Source: Phaeodactylibacter luteus (lineage in GTDB: Bacteria; Bacteroidota; Bacteroidia; Chitinophagales; Saprospiraceae). Taken from it: 64,000 bases of DNA. The stretch lies in NCBI RefSeq assembly GCF_007993045.1, contig NZ_VOOR01000003.1:62001-126000 (forward strand), written 5' to 3'. Of this stretch, positions 9,125-18,172 are shown piece after piece. Below the pieces are notes generated by a model. It searched no databases. It had not been told where the DNA came from and saw nothing but the letters and a program-made list of their open reading frames with translations. A program made the position numbers and the translations under genes. The stretch's first letter is position 1, and the number at the start of each line of letters is the position of its first letter.

Positions 9125-10636
9125 ATGAAAAACCTACTGGAAATTGCGCGGGTCGTAACTAAACGGAAAGTGCGGAAAATTGAAATCTTTGACGACCACT
9201 CCCTGAAGCACAAGAACAGTATGTTCAATCAGTTCTACGAAGCGCTGAGGGATCAAAAATTCAAAAACGACCGGGAAGCGGCCCAAGCCCTTTATGGCTG
9301 TGGCCCCACAGATGCGAAGTACCGGCAGCTCAAATCGCGCTTCCGCAAACGCCTCCTCAATACGCTTTTCTTTCTCGATATCAACTTGCCTAAAACCGCT
9401 GACTATGACCGGGCTTATTATTCCTGCCATAAAGATTGGACCCTGGTCAAAACACTGTTGTGGTACGATGCCCCCCTTTCTGCCCTACAACTGGCCCGGC
9501 AAATCCTGACCGCCAGCCTGAAATACCAGTTTGCCGATATTATCGTGAACAGCGCCCGGATACTGAGAGAGCACAGCGCAGCCGAAGGCGACCTCAAAAG
9601 CTTTGAAGAGTATCAGGCTCATATTGACGCCTACCTTCCTGTTTTGCAGGCCGAGCTGACCTCAGAAGAGCTTCTCCAAAAGGTCTCCCTTATGATGAAA
9701 CTCCCAAAGGTGGATGCCCTGACAAAGCTGCCAGAGATCAGATCTTATGGAGAACAGCTGGTCAAACTGACCGAACAGCAGCACTCCCCTGTGGTGCGCT
9801 TCAATATGTACCTGGTGTGGATTCATTACTATGAGCTGCAGCAGCAGTACGAAGCAATGATAGAAGTCTGCCGGCAGGGCATTCAATATGTGAATGACAA
9901 CCCGGTCTACAAACAGCATAAGAAGCTCATTGCTTTCCATACACTAAAAATGTCGGCTTTCCTGCACCTGCAAAATTTCCGGGACGGGCGGACTACGGCA
10001 GAACAGTGCCTTAAGGACCTCGATAAAGGCAGCGAAGAGTGGTTTGCTTTTATGGAGTACTATTTCCTGCTCGCCATGCACACAGAGAACTTTACCCAGG
10101 CGGTCGCCATTTTCCGGGAGTGCTTTGGCCATTCCCGGTTCAGGAAACTCTCAGCTGCGGTACAAGATAAATGGCATATCTTCGATGGGTACGTCAACTA
10201 CATCATCGAGGCGGAGGGCAAGCGCAATAAAATCTTGTTGATGCAAAAAGATAAGGCCTACCGGGCTTCTAAAGTCTTAGACCACCCTGCCATATACCCC
10301 CGCGAGCAGAAAGTCCTTACTTTGCATATGCTTGCCCTTCAGGTGCTGTTTTTGCTGGAAAGGCGAAAGTTTGGGGAAGCAGGCGACCGGATCGAGCAGC
10401 TCAAAAAATTTGCCAGCCGGCAATTGCGCAAGGATGACTACTACCGCCCGTTGCAATTTGCACGGCTGTTACAAAAATACGCAAAAGCTGGCTTTCAGCC
10501 TGAAGAGGTCACTTCGAGCGCTAAAAACCTACAACTGCTCCGGGAGCACCCTATGAATTACGACGGCACTATAGACAACCTCGAAGTCATTCCCTTTGAG
10601 CGCATTTGGGAAAGGGTTCAGACTTATATTCTCTGA
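9125..10636 (+). CDS. large alpha-helical protein of unknown function
   Basis: The 503-residue protein has no signal peptide or membrane segment. It is almost wholly helical, with repeated Leu/Tyr/Ala spacing resembling degenerate TPR or SEL1-like helical repeats (for instance RFNMYLVWIHYYELQQQYEA and FFMEYYFLLAM-type segments). The N-terminal 80 residues are very basic (repeated KRKVRK, KSRFRKRLL), which would suit nucleic acid or membrane-surface contact. I recognise no catalytic motif. The gene lies 78 bases upstream of cmk on the same strand and may share its transcript. Similar long helical proteins seem common in Saprospiria, but no function can be given. Confidence 0.6.
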   Translation: MKNLLEIARVVTKRKVRKIEIFDDHSLKHKNSMFNQFYEALRDQKFKNDREAAQALYGCGPTDAKYRQLKSRFRKRLLNTLFFLDINLPKTADYDRAYYSCHKDWTLVKTLLWYDAPLSALQLARQILTASLKYQFADIIVNSARILREHSAAEGDLKSFEEYQAHIDAYLPVLQAELTSEELLQKVSLMMKLPKVDALTKLPEIRSYGEQLVKLTEQQHSPVVRFNMYLVWIHYYELQQQYEAMIEVCRQGIQYVNDNPVYKQHKKLIAFHTLKMSAFLHLQNFRDGRTTAEQCLKDLDKGSEEWFAFMEYYFLLAMHTENFTQAVAIFRECFGHSRFRKLSAAVQDKWHIFDGYVNYIIEAEGKRNKILLMQKDKAYRASKVLDHPAIYPREQKVLTLHMLALQVLFLLERRKFGEAGDRIEQLKKFASRQLRKDDYYRPLQFARLLQKYAKAGFQPEEVTSSAKNLQLLREHPMNYDGTIDNLEVIPFERIWERVQTYIL

Positions 10637-10714
10637 CTGGGGAGGGATTTAGCTGGAGCGATTTTACATCTTTGGTATTCCTCGGTATCTTCGGCCCCGG
10701 CAAAGCAATGAACT

Positions 10715-11380
10715 GTGAATAAAATTACTATCGCCATTGATGGCTATTCTTCCTGTGGAAAAAGCACCCTGGCAAAAGCTTTGGCTCAGCGCCTCGGCTA
10801 TACTTATATCGATTCGGGGGCAATGTACAGGGCGGTCACCCTTTATTTTCTACGCCACGGCATCGCTGTAGAAGACGCCCAACGGGTCAAAAGCGCATTG
10901 GGTGAAATCCAAATCCGGTTTGACCTGGCCAACCGCACCTTGCTCAACGGAGAACTGGTCGAGTCGGAAATCAGGGAGATGCGGGTATCAAATTATGTGA
11001 GCGAAGTAGCAGCTGTGCCAGAAGTGCGCCGGGCAATGGTAGCACAGCAACAGGAAATGGGCAGTGAAAAGGGGATTGTAATGGACGGCCGGGATATTGG
11101 CACCGTGGTTTTCCCTAGGGCAGAGTTGAAAATCTTCCTAACTGCGGCTGCACAAATCCGTACCAAAAGGCGGTACGATGAGCTGCAGGCCAAAGGCGTG
11201 CCTGCTACGCTTGAGGATATAGCCCAAAACTTACAGCACCGCGACCACATCGATTCCACCCGGGAAGACAGTCCGCTCCGTAAAGCGGCAGATGCAGTTG
11301 TGATCGACAACACTAGCCTTGACCGGGATGCGCAATTGCAACAAGCCATAGCTTTGGCTCGGCAGGCAGGGGCGGCTTAG
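10715..11380 (+). CDS. cmk: cytidylate kinase
   Basis: The 221-residue protein phosphorylates CMP and dCMP with ATP. The P-loop GYSSCGKSTLAK is at residues 8-19, followed by YIDSGAMYRAVTLY, the DGRDIGTVVFP block and the RDHIDSTREDSPL nucleotide-binding lid, all diagnostic for the family. The start is a GTG. An ATG seven bases upstream is out of frame and stops after four codons, so it cannot serve; it may even tune initiation as a minimal upstream frame. The gene ends just before a family A mobile element whose target duplication starts 16 bases after the stop codon. Confidence 0.95.
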   Translation: MNKITIAIDGYSSCGKSTLAKALAQRLGYTYIDSGAMYRAVTLYFLRHGIAVEDAQRVKSALGEIQIRFDLANRTLLNGELVESEIREMRVSNYVSEVAAVPEVRRAMVAQQQEMGSEKGIVMDGRDIGTVVFPRAELKIFLTAAAQIRTKRRYDELQAKGVPATLEDIAQNLQHRDHIDSTREDSPLRKAADAVVIDNTSLDRDAQLQQAIALARQAGAA

Positions 11381-11403
11381 GCTTTTGGGAAGCAAAAAAT
11401 ACT

Positions 11404-11609
11404 GGGCGTGAACCAAAATGCCGTAGGCGTTTATGCTTTCCAGGCTTTAGGCTGGCATTGGCCTAGCGCTGCGAAGGGGGGTACGCCCGCTAGGGCCGAG
11501 CGGATAGCGAGCCCCGTAGCATAGCGGCACCTGCCATCAGGCAGGGGCAGGCCCCCATTACATCGTGTAGGGGCAGGCCTTTAAAAAAAGGACAATCGGG
11601 GTTGCGCCC
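11404..11609 (+). mobile_element. family A miniature element, copy A1 (206 bp)
   Basis: The element starts GGGCGTGAACC and ends GGTTGCGCCC, giving imperfect terminal inverted repeats. It is bounded by the 8-bp direct repeat AAAATACT at 11396-11403 and 11610-11617, a clear target-site duplication. Inside are the family signature GGCCTAGCGCTGCG, the GCCGAGCGGATAGCGAGCCC block and a strong CACCTGCC...GGCAGGGGCAGG hairpin. There is no coding capacity. It lies between cmk and the leftward Nudix-like gene, filling most of this 354-base gap. Confidence 0.85.
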
Positions 11610-11734
11610 AAAATACTTTGGTGAGCCTTCTTGAAACGCCAAAGGCCCAAGTTCGCGGGCCAGCCTAAAACGAAGACCGGCCGGAGAGCGCTAAGCTTTC
11701 CGGCCGGCCTGTAAAGGTAAAGCCCCGAAAACAT

Positions 11735-12166
11735 CTAGATGTCTTTAACAGAATTGCGGTCCGCAAGAATGTCTTTTAGCTCTTTCAGGAACTTATACTG
11801 ATGAGGAAGGACTTTTTTGAAAGCTTCCTTCACTACGAAATAAGTGCCTTTCTCCTCCATAGAACGGAGTTTGTCTTTAAGATATTGAGCATCCTCTCCA
11901 AGCATCGCTTTGAGGGAAGGGATTTCATGCCAGTCGCCTTCGACAGCCATAGCGTTTTCCAAATCTCCGCTTTCCTGAGCCACAGGGTCAAGCTCTATGA
12001 GGCGGTCTTCCTCCATTAGAGAACGAGACCGGTTGTCATTTACCTCGCCTTGGGGGATGCCCCAAGACTCTTCTTGCCCGCTTTTGTCATCATTGACCAA
12101 GAACACCTCCAGGCCTTTTTCGCGGAAGCGGTAAATGATCAGATTAGCTTTTTTAGATAAACTCAT
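11735..12166 (-). CDS. Nudix-fold-like protein lacking the Nudix box
   Basis: The 143-residue protein opens like a Nudix hydrolase: KKANLIIYRF, then EVFLV and SWGIPQGE (Trp35 to Glu41), which corresponds to the strand and loop that precede the catalytic helix. The expected catalytic box (G-x5-E-x7-RE-x2-EE-x-G) is missing. After residue 41 comes a short Asn/Arg/Ser-rich and acidic segment instead, then HEIPSLKAMLGEDAQYLKD and a basic helical C-terminus. It is therefore probably a binding or scaffold protein derived from the Nudix fold rather than a pyrophosphatase. It is the last gene of a leftward group, 126 bases after the membrane protein. Fold assignment is by eye. Confidence 0.55.
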   Translation of the reverse strand: MSLSKKANLIIYRFREKGLEVFLVNDDKSGQEESWGIPQGEVNDNRSRSLMEEDRLIELDPVAQESGDLENAMAVEGDWHEIPSLKAMLGEDAQYLKDKLRSMEEKGTYFVVKEAFKKVLPHQYKFLKELKDILADRNSVKDI

Positions 12167-12292
12167 AACTATAGCGTTGGGCGGCGGTCAACCGCGAATT
12201 TGCTTAGAAACAAAAATGCTGCTGATTGGTTTTGGCCTGCAGCAACATAATCACGCAAATTAGGCCATTCCAGCTACATTGCCAAATACAGG

Positions 12293-12973
12293 CTATTGGC
12301 CCCTTGCCTGTTTTACGAGCTCTAACGCCGCCAAAGACAGGAATACGTCCCGTTCTTCTTCAGACAAATTATCCGGCACAAACTGGAAAGCCCTCTCGCT
12401 CAGCTCTTTGCCCACAGCATTGCCTGCCATCGGCAAGACGATGCTCCCGAGCTCCCGCTCTTCAGATACGACGGGCAACAGCTGATTGGCAGATTGCCCC
12501 AGACGAGCAAGCGGCTTGCCGTTCTTTGCACTATATAAAATATCATCTGCCTTAAGGGTGCCTAATTCGGTATTCCCTGCAGCAATCCGGACTCCATTTT
12601 TGCCTTTTACGAAAGAGTAGCTCTTCTCCGCAGTCTGCACAAACAATAGGCCCTGACCGCTGTTGCCGCTGTATTCTCGGAAGCTATATGCCATGACCGG
12701 CTCGTGGTAGATGGTGGTGAAAATGCCGCGCCCCTTTTTCCCCGAGCGCTTTTTGAAGGATTGCTCCACCTGATTGAGAGAAAAAGCGTCCATCTCTTCC
12801 CGTTTGAGGGGGACTAGCTCCCTTCCCCCTATCCAATCCTGCATTTCCATACGCAGTTCTTCCAGGTCCTTGAACATTTTTTTCTCTCCGGGAGGCAAGT
12901 TCGATAATGCCCGCCACAACAGCAAGACCCCAGCAAGGACCGCTAATAACGTAATGAGTGCAAAAAATCCCAT
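12293..12973 (-). CDS. single-pass membrane protein of unknown function
   Basis: The start ATG at 12973 is chosen because it places a hydrophobic helix (FFALITLLAVLAGVLLLW) at the extreme N-terminus; the longer frame would extend into the upstream gene. The 226-residue product then has a charged linker (PPGEKKMFKDLEELRMEMQ) and a soluble beta-rich domain of about 150 residues with alternating short strands, ending in a helical tail. No catalytic motif is recognised. The ATG sits 10 bases beyond the stop of the SH3 lipoprotein gene, so the two are almost certainly co-transcribed and may work together in the envelope. Confidence 0.6.
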   Translation of the reverse strand: MGFFALITLLAVLAGVLLLWRALSNLPPGEKKMFKDLEELRMEMQDWIGGRELVPLKREEMDAFSLNQVEQSFKKRSGKKGRGIFTTIYHEPVMAYSFREYSGNSGQGLLFVQTAEKSYSFVKGKNGVRIAAGNTELGTLKADDILYSAKNGKPLARLGQSANQLLPVVSEERELGSIVLPMAGNAVGKELSERAFQFVPDNLSEEERDVFLSLAALELVKQARGQ

Positions 12974-12983
12974 AAGCCTTTTT

Positions 12984-14063
12984 TCATTCCATAGGCAGCA
13001 GAACGCCTGCCCGATGATTAAATCGCTGATCTCCATCCGGAGCGGCAGCCCATGAACGCAGAACGCCACCGATGATCGCAGTATCGGCAGGGTGGACAAC
13101 TGAGAGCGGTGCGTGGTATATTTCTGTCAGCTCCGCTAGGGCTTTTTCTTTTGGCTCCCAATATAAAACACCCGGAGCAATAACATCGTTGAAAATCGCC
13201 CCTTTCAGCCGGCCGAGCTCCTCCCCTGCTTCATCTGACTGCCCTGCCGCCTCGTCCAAAAGCTTCAAGAGCTGCAGATGCCTGCCCCTTCCCAGCAGGC
13301 TGAACACCCTGCCCGCGCCGTCCTCCAGCTGCCAGCTGCCTAGCGCATAGCCAATGCTGTCAACAGGGAAAGCGCAGAAAAAAACTTCTAGCATATCGTC
13401 ATCAGCTGACTCCAAGGTCTGCATAGCCGCGCCCCCGAAAACCCGATAGTCAAGATAAAAGGACAACTGCCCGTTAGGGCCAGCCGAAGGTACGACAGCA
13501 GGCAATGCCCCTCTGAGCAAAGCAAACTGTGCTTCCGGTTTTTGCGCTGCGGCTTGCGTGAGCGCTCTGCACAGCTCCTGCCCTTTTAACAGGGCGGTGA
13601 TGTTTGCAGCAGCGCTTTGCTGCCGCTGCGAGAAGGCTGCTACGTACGCCCTCACCATCTGGGCCTCATCGGCGCCTGCGGCCAGCGCAACCCATTCTTC
13701 TACCGGCAGGCTATTGCGGATAGCAGTTGGGTGCACCCACCCTTCTCTTCCATCCTTCAGGTAGCAGTGCACCCACGGCATCTCGTAAGTGCGTTGCCCT
13801 ACCTTGACCCGGGTGAGCTCCTGCCCTATCTCACCGCTCAGCCAAAGGGTATCCCCTTCAGAAAGTGTAGCGATTGCTTCCTGCATGGTGCCAGGGCCTT
13901 TCCTGACCTGGCTGAACGGCATCTCTACTACCGCAGGCCGGCCAGAAGGTGGTGCCGTTTTTTGCTGTGCTGTAGTATCCGGCTCGGGCCCATCACCCGA
14001 ACAGCCCGGCCCAAAGCCTAAAAGCATAAAGATGGCAAGAAGACAGAAATGCTGACGGGCCAT
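12984..14063 (-). CDS. SH3-domain lipoprotein
   Basis: The ATG at 14063 gives a lipoprotein signal with Cys at about residue 22 (GFGPGCSGDG), so it is preferred over upstream in-frame codons. The 359-residue protein has a low-complexity linker and then a bacterial SH3-like domain (VRKGPGTMQEAI, EGDTLWLSG, GREGWVHPTAI). A helical region follows, and a C-terminal part that I cannot assign. Bacterial SH3 domains often bind peptidoglycan or proteins at the cell surface. The membrane protein gene follows 10 bases later. The protein is expected to be anchored to a membrane on the periplasmic side. The domain call is good; the cellular role is unknown. Confidence 0.65.
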   Translation of the reverse strand: MARQHFCLLAIFMLLGFGPGCSGDGPEPDTTAQQKTAPPSGRPAVVEMPFSQVRKGPGTMQEAIATLSEGDTLWLSGEIGQELTRVKVGQRTYEMPWVHCYLKDGREGWVHPTAIRNSLPVEEWVALAAGADEAQMVRAYVAAFSQRQQSAAANITALLKGQELCRALTQAAAQKPEAQFALLRGALPAVVPSAGPNGQLSFYLDYRVFGGAAMQTLESADDDMLEVFFCAFPVDSIGYALGSWQLEDGAGRVFSLLGRGRHLQLLKLLDEAAGQSDEAGEELGRLKGAIFNDVIAPGVLYWEPKEKALAELTEIYHAPLSVVHPADTAIIGGVLRSWAAAPDGDQRFNHRAGVLLPME

Positions 14064-14165
14064 AAAAAAGAGGATTGTGTTTTTTGTAAAAGAAAGGCCC
14101 ATCTGCAATGGCAAACGGGCCTGATTTTTTATCCACATTACTTCAGACGAGCGGGGCAAGTAAGC

Positions 14166-14391
14166 TGGCATAAACCAGATTATCGTTTTTGCCTGCCCAG
14201 CCTGCTTCGCGGAATGAGGCCAGCCCCTGTCGCAAGGATGGGGCCCTGCCCCTGCCAGCGGGCAGGTGCCGCTATGCTACGGGGCTCGCTATCCGCTCGG
14301 CCCTATCGGGCGTACCCCCCTTCGCAGCGCTAGGCCAACGCCAAGCTATAACCCGAAAAGCACAAACGCTTGCGAATTTTGGTTTACGCCC
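14166..14391 (-). mobile_element. family A miniature element, copy A2 (about 226 bp)
   Basis: This copy lies in reverse orientation. Its outer end on the right is intact (GGTTTACGCCC reading rightward); the left end has decayed to TGGCATAAACC. The internal palindrome and the GCGCTAGGCC block are typical. The flanks AAGTAAGC and AGCAAGCC are only loosely alike, so no target duplication is claimed. It fills most of the 360-base gap between rpoD and the SH3 lipoprotein gene, where I see no other feature. Confidence 0.75.
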
Positions 14392-14423
14392 AGCAAGCCC
14401 AACTCCTCTGCGGGGCACTAAAG

Positions 14424-15296
14424 CTACCCCAAATAGGACTTCAGTGCATTCCGGTTGTAAGACTTGCGCAGGCGGCGGATAGCACGCTCTTTAATCTGCC
14501 GGACCCGTTCGCGGGTCAGGCCATATAAATCGCCTATTTCTTCCAGCGTCAATGATTTGTGCCCATTGAGGCCGTAGTAGGAAGACAGCACCTCTACCTC
14601 TCTTGGGGAAAGGATAGACAGGCCTTGCTGCACTTCATCCTTAAGCGATTGTTCCATCAGAGAGCCATCCGGGGCAGCAGAGCCCTCTTCATCCGCTGAG
14701 ATCACATCCAGCATTGTGGAGTCTCCGTCTTCACCGCTCATCGGCGCATCCACTGAAACGTGGCGGCCATTGCCCTTAAGCATATTAGAAATTTCCTTAG
14801 GGCTGATGCCCAGCAAATCGGCCAGCTCTTCATGCGTAGGCTCCCGCTCGAATTCTTGCACAAAAGAAAGGAAGGCCTCATTGACTTTGTTGTAAGAGCC
14901 CACCTTATTCAGGGGCAAGCGGACGATACGGGAGTACTCAACAATGGCCTGTAAGATAGATTGCCGGATCCACCAGACCGCGTAAGAAATAAATTTAAAG
15001 CCTTTGGTCTCATCAAAACGGCGGGCAGCTTTCATCAGCCCTACGTTCCCTTCGTTGATGAGATCGCTGAGCGACAAACCTTGATTCTGATATTGTTTGG
15101 CCACCGAAACGACGAAGCGGAGGTTTGAACGGGTAAGCTTATCCAAGGCTTCCTGATCCCCTTGCCGGATACGGCGGGCCAGCTCAGCCTCCTCTTCCGG
15201 GGCAAGCATTGGGATTTTGCCAATATCGTTGAGATACTTATCCAGGGCGAGGCTCTCCCGGGCAGTAATTTTATTAGTAATTTTTAACTGACGCAT
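14424..15296 (-). CDS. rpoD: primary RNA polymerase sigma factor (sigma-70/sigma-A)
   Basis: The 290-residue protein is the housekeeping sigma factor of Bacteroidota, which lacks the long region 1.1 of other primary sigmas. Region 1.2 ([19 protein letters not shown]), region 2 ([34 protein letters not shown]), region 3 and region 4 ([20 protein letters not shown]) are all intact. It directs core polymerase to TTTG/TAnnTTTG promoters, several of which are listed here. It lies downstream of pnp in the same orientation, but a strong hairpin at 15610-15643 separates the two transcripts. No anti-sigma gene is adjacent. Confidence 0.96.
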   Translation of the reverse strand: MRQLKITNKITARESLALDKYLNDIGKIPMLAPEEEAELARRIRQGDQEALDKLTRSNLRFVVSVAKQYQNQGLSLSDLINEGNVGLMKAARRFDETKGFKFISYAVWWIRQSILQAIVEYSRIVRLPLNKVGSYNKVNEAFLSFVQEFEREPTHEELADLLGISPKEISNMLKGNGRHVSVDAPMSGEDGDSTMLDVISADEEGSAAPDGSLMEQSLKDEVQQGLSILSPREVEVLSSYYGLNGHKSLTLEEIGDLYGLTRERVRQIKERAIRRLRKSYNRNALKSYLG

Positions 15297-15681
15297 ACAT
15301 TACGATATTTAGGGTACTTCCCGGCTAAAAAGCAGCGGGCAGAGGACGCCCCGGTGGCTCGGAAGTGCCTTGTTTGTCAACAAAGTGTACAATACGCAGG
15401 CGGTAATTCCGGGATTCGGTCTCCGGTAATACTGCTTTCTCCTTTGTTAAAATACGGAATAATTAGCTGAAAAGTTGCCCAAAGGAAAAAAACTTGACGG
15501 TTAGCGGAAAAACCCCGTTCAGGAGGTATCCGTATAAAATACAAGTATGCGTTCAAAAAGGTTCCCACTAAATTTTTTGCCCTAGTGCCTCAAGATGGCG
15601 CATAAGCAAAACCGGGCACCCCTAACTAAAGGAGCGCCCGGTTGCTCTTTTTCACAAAGCCTTTGCTAAAAGGCTGGCCGG
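15297..15681. other. intergenic region upstream of rpoD
   Basis: Apart from the pnp terminator at 15607-15643, these 385 bases hold no repeat and no exact promoter box. A 63-codon leftward frame at 15377-15568 has no recognisable protein features. The region presumably carries the rpoD promoter and leader. Confidence 0.5.
15607..15643 (-). terminator. rho-independent terminator after pnp
   Basis: Read leftward, AACCGGGC pairs with GCCCGGTT and the stem is followed by TTTTGCTT. It begins about 39 bases after the pnp stop. Confidence 0.75.
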
Positions 15682-17841
15682 TTAATCCCGGTCGTTGCGG
15701 TCGCCACCCTCACGCCCCGGGCGTGGCAGGAGAGCTTTGCGGGACAGCCGGATTTTACCTGTTTTTTTGTCTACGCCGATGAGCTTCACACGCACCTCGT
15801 CCCCTTCTTGGAAGACATCTTCCACTTTATCGATACGGGAGTGGGAGATTTCAGAAACGTGCAGCAGGCCGCTTTTGCCCATGAAGTCGACAAAGACGCC
15901 ATAAGGCATGACCGTTTTCACCACTGCGTCATAGGTATCGCCTACAGAAGGCGTGAAAGTGATGCGGCGGATGCGCTCGAGCGCCTTGTCGATAGACTCT
16001 TTGTTTTCGCTGGCAATGCTGACCACCCCTTCGTCTCCTTCTTCTGAGATATTGATGACGGTGCCGGTCTCGGCCTGAATCTCCTGAATGACTTTGCCGC
16101 CCGGCCCGATAACAGCGCCGATATAGCTTTTGTCAATCCGGATTTCCACGATGCGCGGAGCATGCGGCTTAAGGTCTTCGCGCGGCGCTTCGAGGGTCTT
16201 CTTCATCTCATTGAGGATATGAAGGCGGCCGGCACGCGCCTGCTCAAGCGCTTTCTCCAGTTCTTCATAAGGCAGGCCATCAATTTTGATGTCCATCTGG
16301 CAGGCAGTCACTCCCTTTTCAGTGCCCGTGAGCTTGAAATCCATATCGCCAAGGGCATCCTCGTCGCCAAGGATATCAGAAAGGATAGCAATGCGTTTGC
16401 CGTCCGAAATCATACCCATAGCGATACCCGCTACAGGGGCCTTGATTTTGATACCGCCGTCCATGAGCGCAAGCGCACCGGCACAAACCGTAGCCATAGA
16501 GGAAGAACCGTTGGACTCCAGGATATCGGATACGATACGCAGGGTATAAGGCATCTCGTCTGGCAGGACCTGCTTCAGGGAGCGGGCTGCGAGGTTGGCG
16601 TGCCCAACTTCACGGCGGCCCGGGCCGCGCATTGGCTTGATTTCGCCAACGGAAAAAGCAGGGAAGTTGTAGTGCAGGATAAAATTGGAGAAGCCATGCT
16701 CCATAGCTTTGTCCACCATCAGTTCATCCTGCTTAGTGCCCAGAGTAAGGGAAGTCAGCGACTGGGTTTCACCTCTGGTAAAAACGGCAGAACCGTGGGC
16801 TGCAGGCAGGTAATCCACCTCGCACCAAATGTGGCGTACTTCGTCGTAGGCACGGCCATCAAGGCGGCGCTTCTCAGTGAGCACCATATCGCGGATGACC
16901 TCCTTCTTAAATTTGTTGTAATATTCTTTGAGCCAGCTGCCATGCTCTTCGATAAACTCCTCTCCCCGCTCTTCCTCAAGCTTAGCGAGCAGTTCTTCGA
17001 TGATGGCTTTAAAGCTGGTGTTGCGTTCTTTTTTATCGAGATTGCCCGCTGCGATAGCGTGGATTTTATCCCGAGTCTCGCTCTCGATAATGGCTTTCAC
17101 CTCATCAGGAGCCTGTGGCGATACAAATTCGCGTTTGACAGTGGCTTTCTCTCCTACTTTTTCTGCCAATGCCAACTGTGCCTGACACTGTACCTTGATC
17201 GCTTCATGGCCGACCTTGATGGCTTCGACCAACGCGCTTTCAGGCACTTCTTTGCCTTCGCCCTCCACCATCATGACGTTGTCCATAGTCGCTGCAACGA
17301 TGATATCGAGGTCAGCATTTTCCAAGTCAGACTTAAATGGGTTGACGATGTACTGCCCATTAATGCGGGCCACGCGCACCTCAGAGATAGGGCCGGCAAA
17401 GGGGATGTCTGAAACAGCCAGGGCCGAAGAAGCAGCAAGAGCCGCAAATGCATCGGGCAGGACTTCAGGCTCGCCAGAAATCAGGTTGATGATGACCTGT
17501 GTTTCGTTCATATACCCATCAGGGAAAAGCGGGCGTATGGCCCGGTCTACCAAGCGGGAGATCAGCACTTCATAATCAGACAGCTTGGCTTCCCTGCGGA
17601 AGAAGTTGCCCGGGATGCGGCCCGCAGCGGCAAACTTCTCCTGGTAATCTACAGAGAGCGGGAAGAAGCTCTGCCCTTCTTTAGGTTCTTTGGCGGATAC
17701 AACCGAGCAGAAAAGCATGGTATCGCCTACGCGGATAACGACGGAGCCGTCTGACTGACTGGCCAGTTTGCCCGTTTCGATAATAACGGTGCGGCCGTCG
17801 GGCAAGTCAAAGGACGTGGTGGTTGGAATCTGTTGTCCCAT
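15682..17841 (-). CDS. pnp: polyribonucleotide nucleotidyltransferase (PNPase)
   Basis: The 719-residue protein has the complete PNPase architecture: two RNase PH domains (first with FFRREAKLSDYEVLISRLVDRA-type motif, second with GQSLTSLTLG-like TRGETQSLTSLTLG and GRREVGHANLAAR), then a KH domain with IGPGGKVIQEI near residue 575, then an S1 domain (MPYGVFVDFMGKSGLLHVSE). It degrades RNA 3' to 5' using phosphate and is a core degradosome enzyme. It follows rpsO in the same direction, the classic rpsO-pnp order, with a stem-loop between that may serve as terminator or processing site. The tail is a short Arg/Asp/Gly-rich stretch. Confidence 0.97.
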   Translation of the reverse strand: MGQQIPTTTSFDLPDGRTVIIETGKLASQSDGSVVIRVGDTMLFCSVVSAKEPKEGQSFFPLSVDYQEKFAAAGRIPGNFFRREAKLSDYEVLISRLVDRAIRPLFPDGYMNETQVIINLISGEPEVLPDAFAALAASSALAVSDIPFAGPISEVRVARINGQYIVNPFKSDLENADLDIIVAATMDNVMMVEGEGKEVPESALVEAIKVGHEAIKVQCQAQLALAEKVGEKATVKREFVSPQAPDEVKAIIESETRDKIHAIAAGNLDKKERNTSFKAIIEELLAKLEEERGEEFIEEHGSWLKEYYNKFKKEVIRDMVLTEKRRLDGRAYDEVRHIWCEVDYLPAAHGSAVFTRGETQSLTSLTLGTKQDELMVDKAMEHGFSNFILHYNFPAFSVGEIKPMRGPGRREVGHANLAARSLKQVLPDEMPYTLRIVSDILESNGSSSMATVCAGALALMDGGIKIKAPVAGIAMGMISDGKRIAILSDILGDEDALGDMDFKLTGTEKGVTACQMDIKIDGLPYEELEKALEQARAGRLHILNEMKKTLEAPREDLKPHAPRIVEIRIDKSYIGAVIGPGGKVIQEIQAETGTVINISEEGDEGVVSIASENKESIDKALERIRRITFTPSVGDTYDAVVKTVMPYGVFVDFMGKSGLLHVSEISHSRIDKVEDVFQEGDEVRVKLIGVDKKTGKIRLSRKALLPRPGREGGDRNDRD

Positions 17842-18132
17842 TTCTAAATTAAGTTAATTTGCTACGTGATCAATGGAGATTGAACGGGATCAGGGCTGAG
17901 TTCATTATGTTCCGGCAACTCGCAGTTAGCTGGCAAGTGGATACAACGCTTGAGGGAGGAATCATTATTGCGGTGAATGGCAGGAGGTCATCATCCTTCG
18001 CGGCCGGCACATGCTTTCGGCCCAACTTCCGTAATCTTTCTATTTTCTTTTCCTTTTTAGTCGGGAGCGAATATAAATATTTTCTGAGGATTAGCGGCTA
18101 TTCCAACTAAAAAATAGAAGCTCCCTGTAACG

Positions 18133-18166
18133 CAAGAAGCACTTCCCGTTAGAGAAGTGCTTCTTG
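18133..18166 (-). terminator. 13-bp stem-loop between rpsO and pnp
   Basis: CAAGAAGCACTTC and GAAGTGCTTCTTG pair perfectly with an 8-base loop directly after the rpsO stop. On the rpsO strand the following bases are not U-rich, so it may be a leaky terminator or a processing site for the rpsO-pnp transcript rather than a full stop. The remaining 290 bases up to pnp show nothing else. Confidence 0.5.
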
Positions 18167-18172
18167 TTGCTT

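Noticed and set aside
15377-15568. 63-codon leftward ORF upstream of rpoD
   Set aside because: No family features, no promoter or coupling, and it lies where the rpoD leader and promoter are expected.
16162-17412. 416-codon rightward ORF opposite pnp
   Set aside because: Antisense to intact PNPase; an effect of codon composition in a GC-rich gene.
18133-18166. S15-binding autoregulatory pseudoknot at rpsO
   Set aside because: The stem-loop is downstream of the rpsO stop, not in its leader, and lacks the known features of the S15 leader site.
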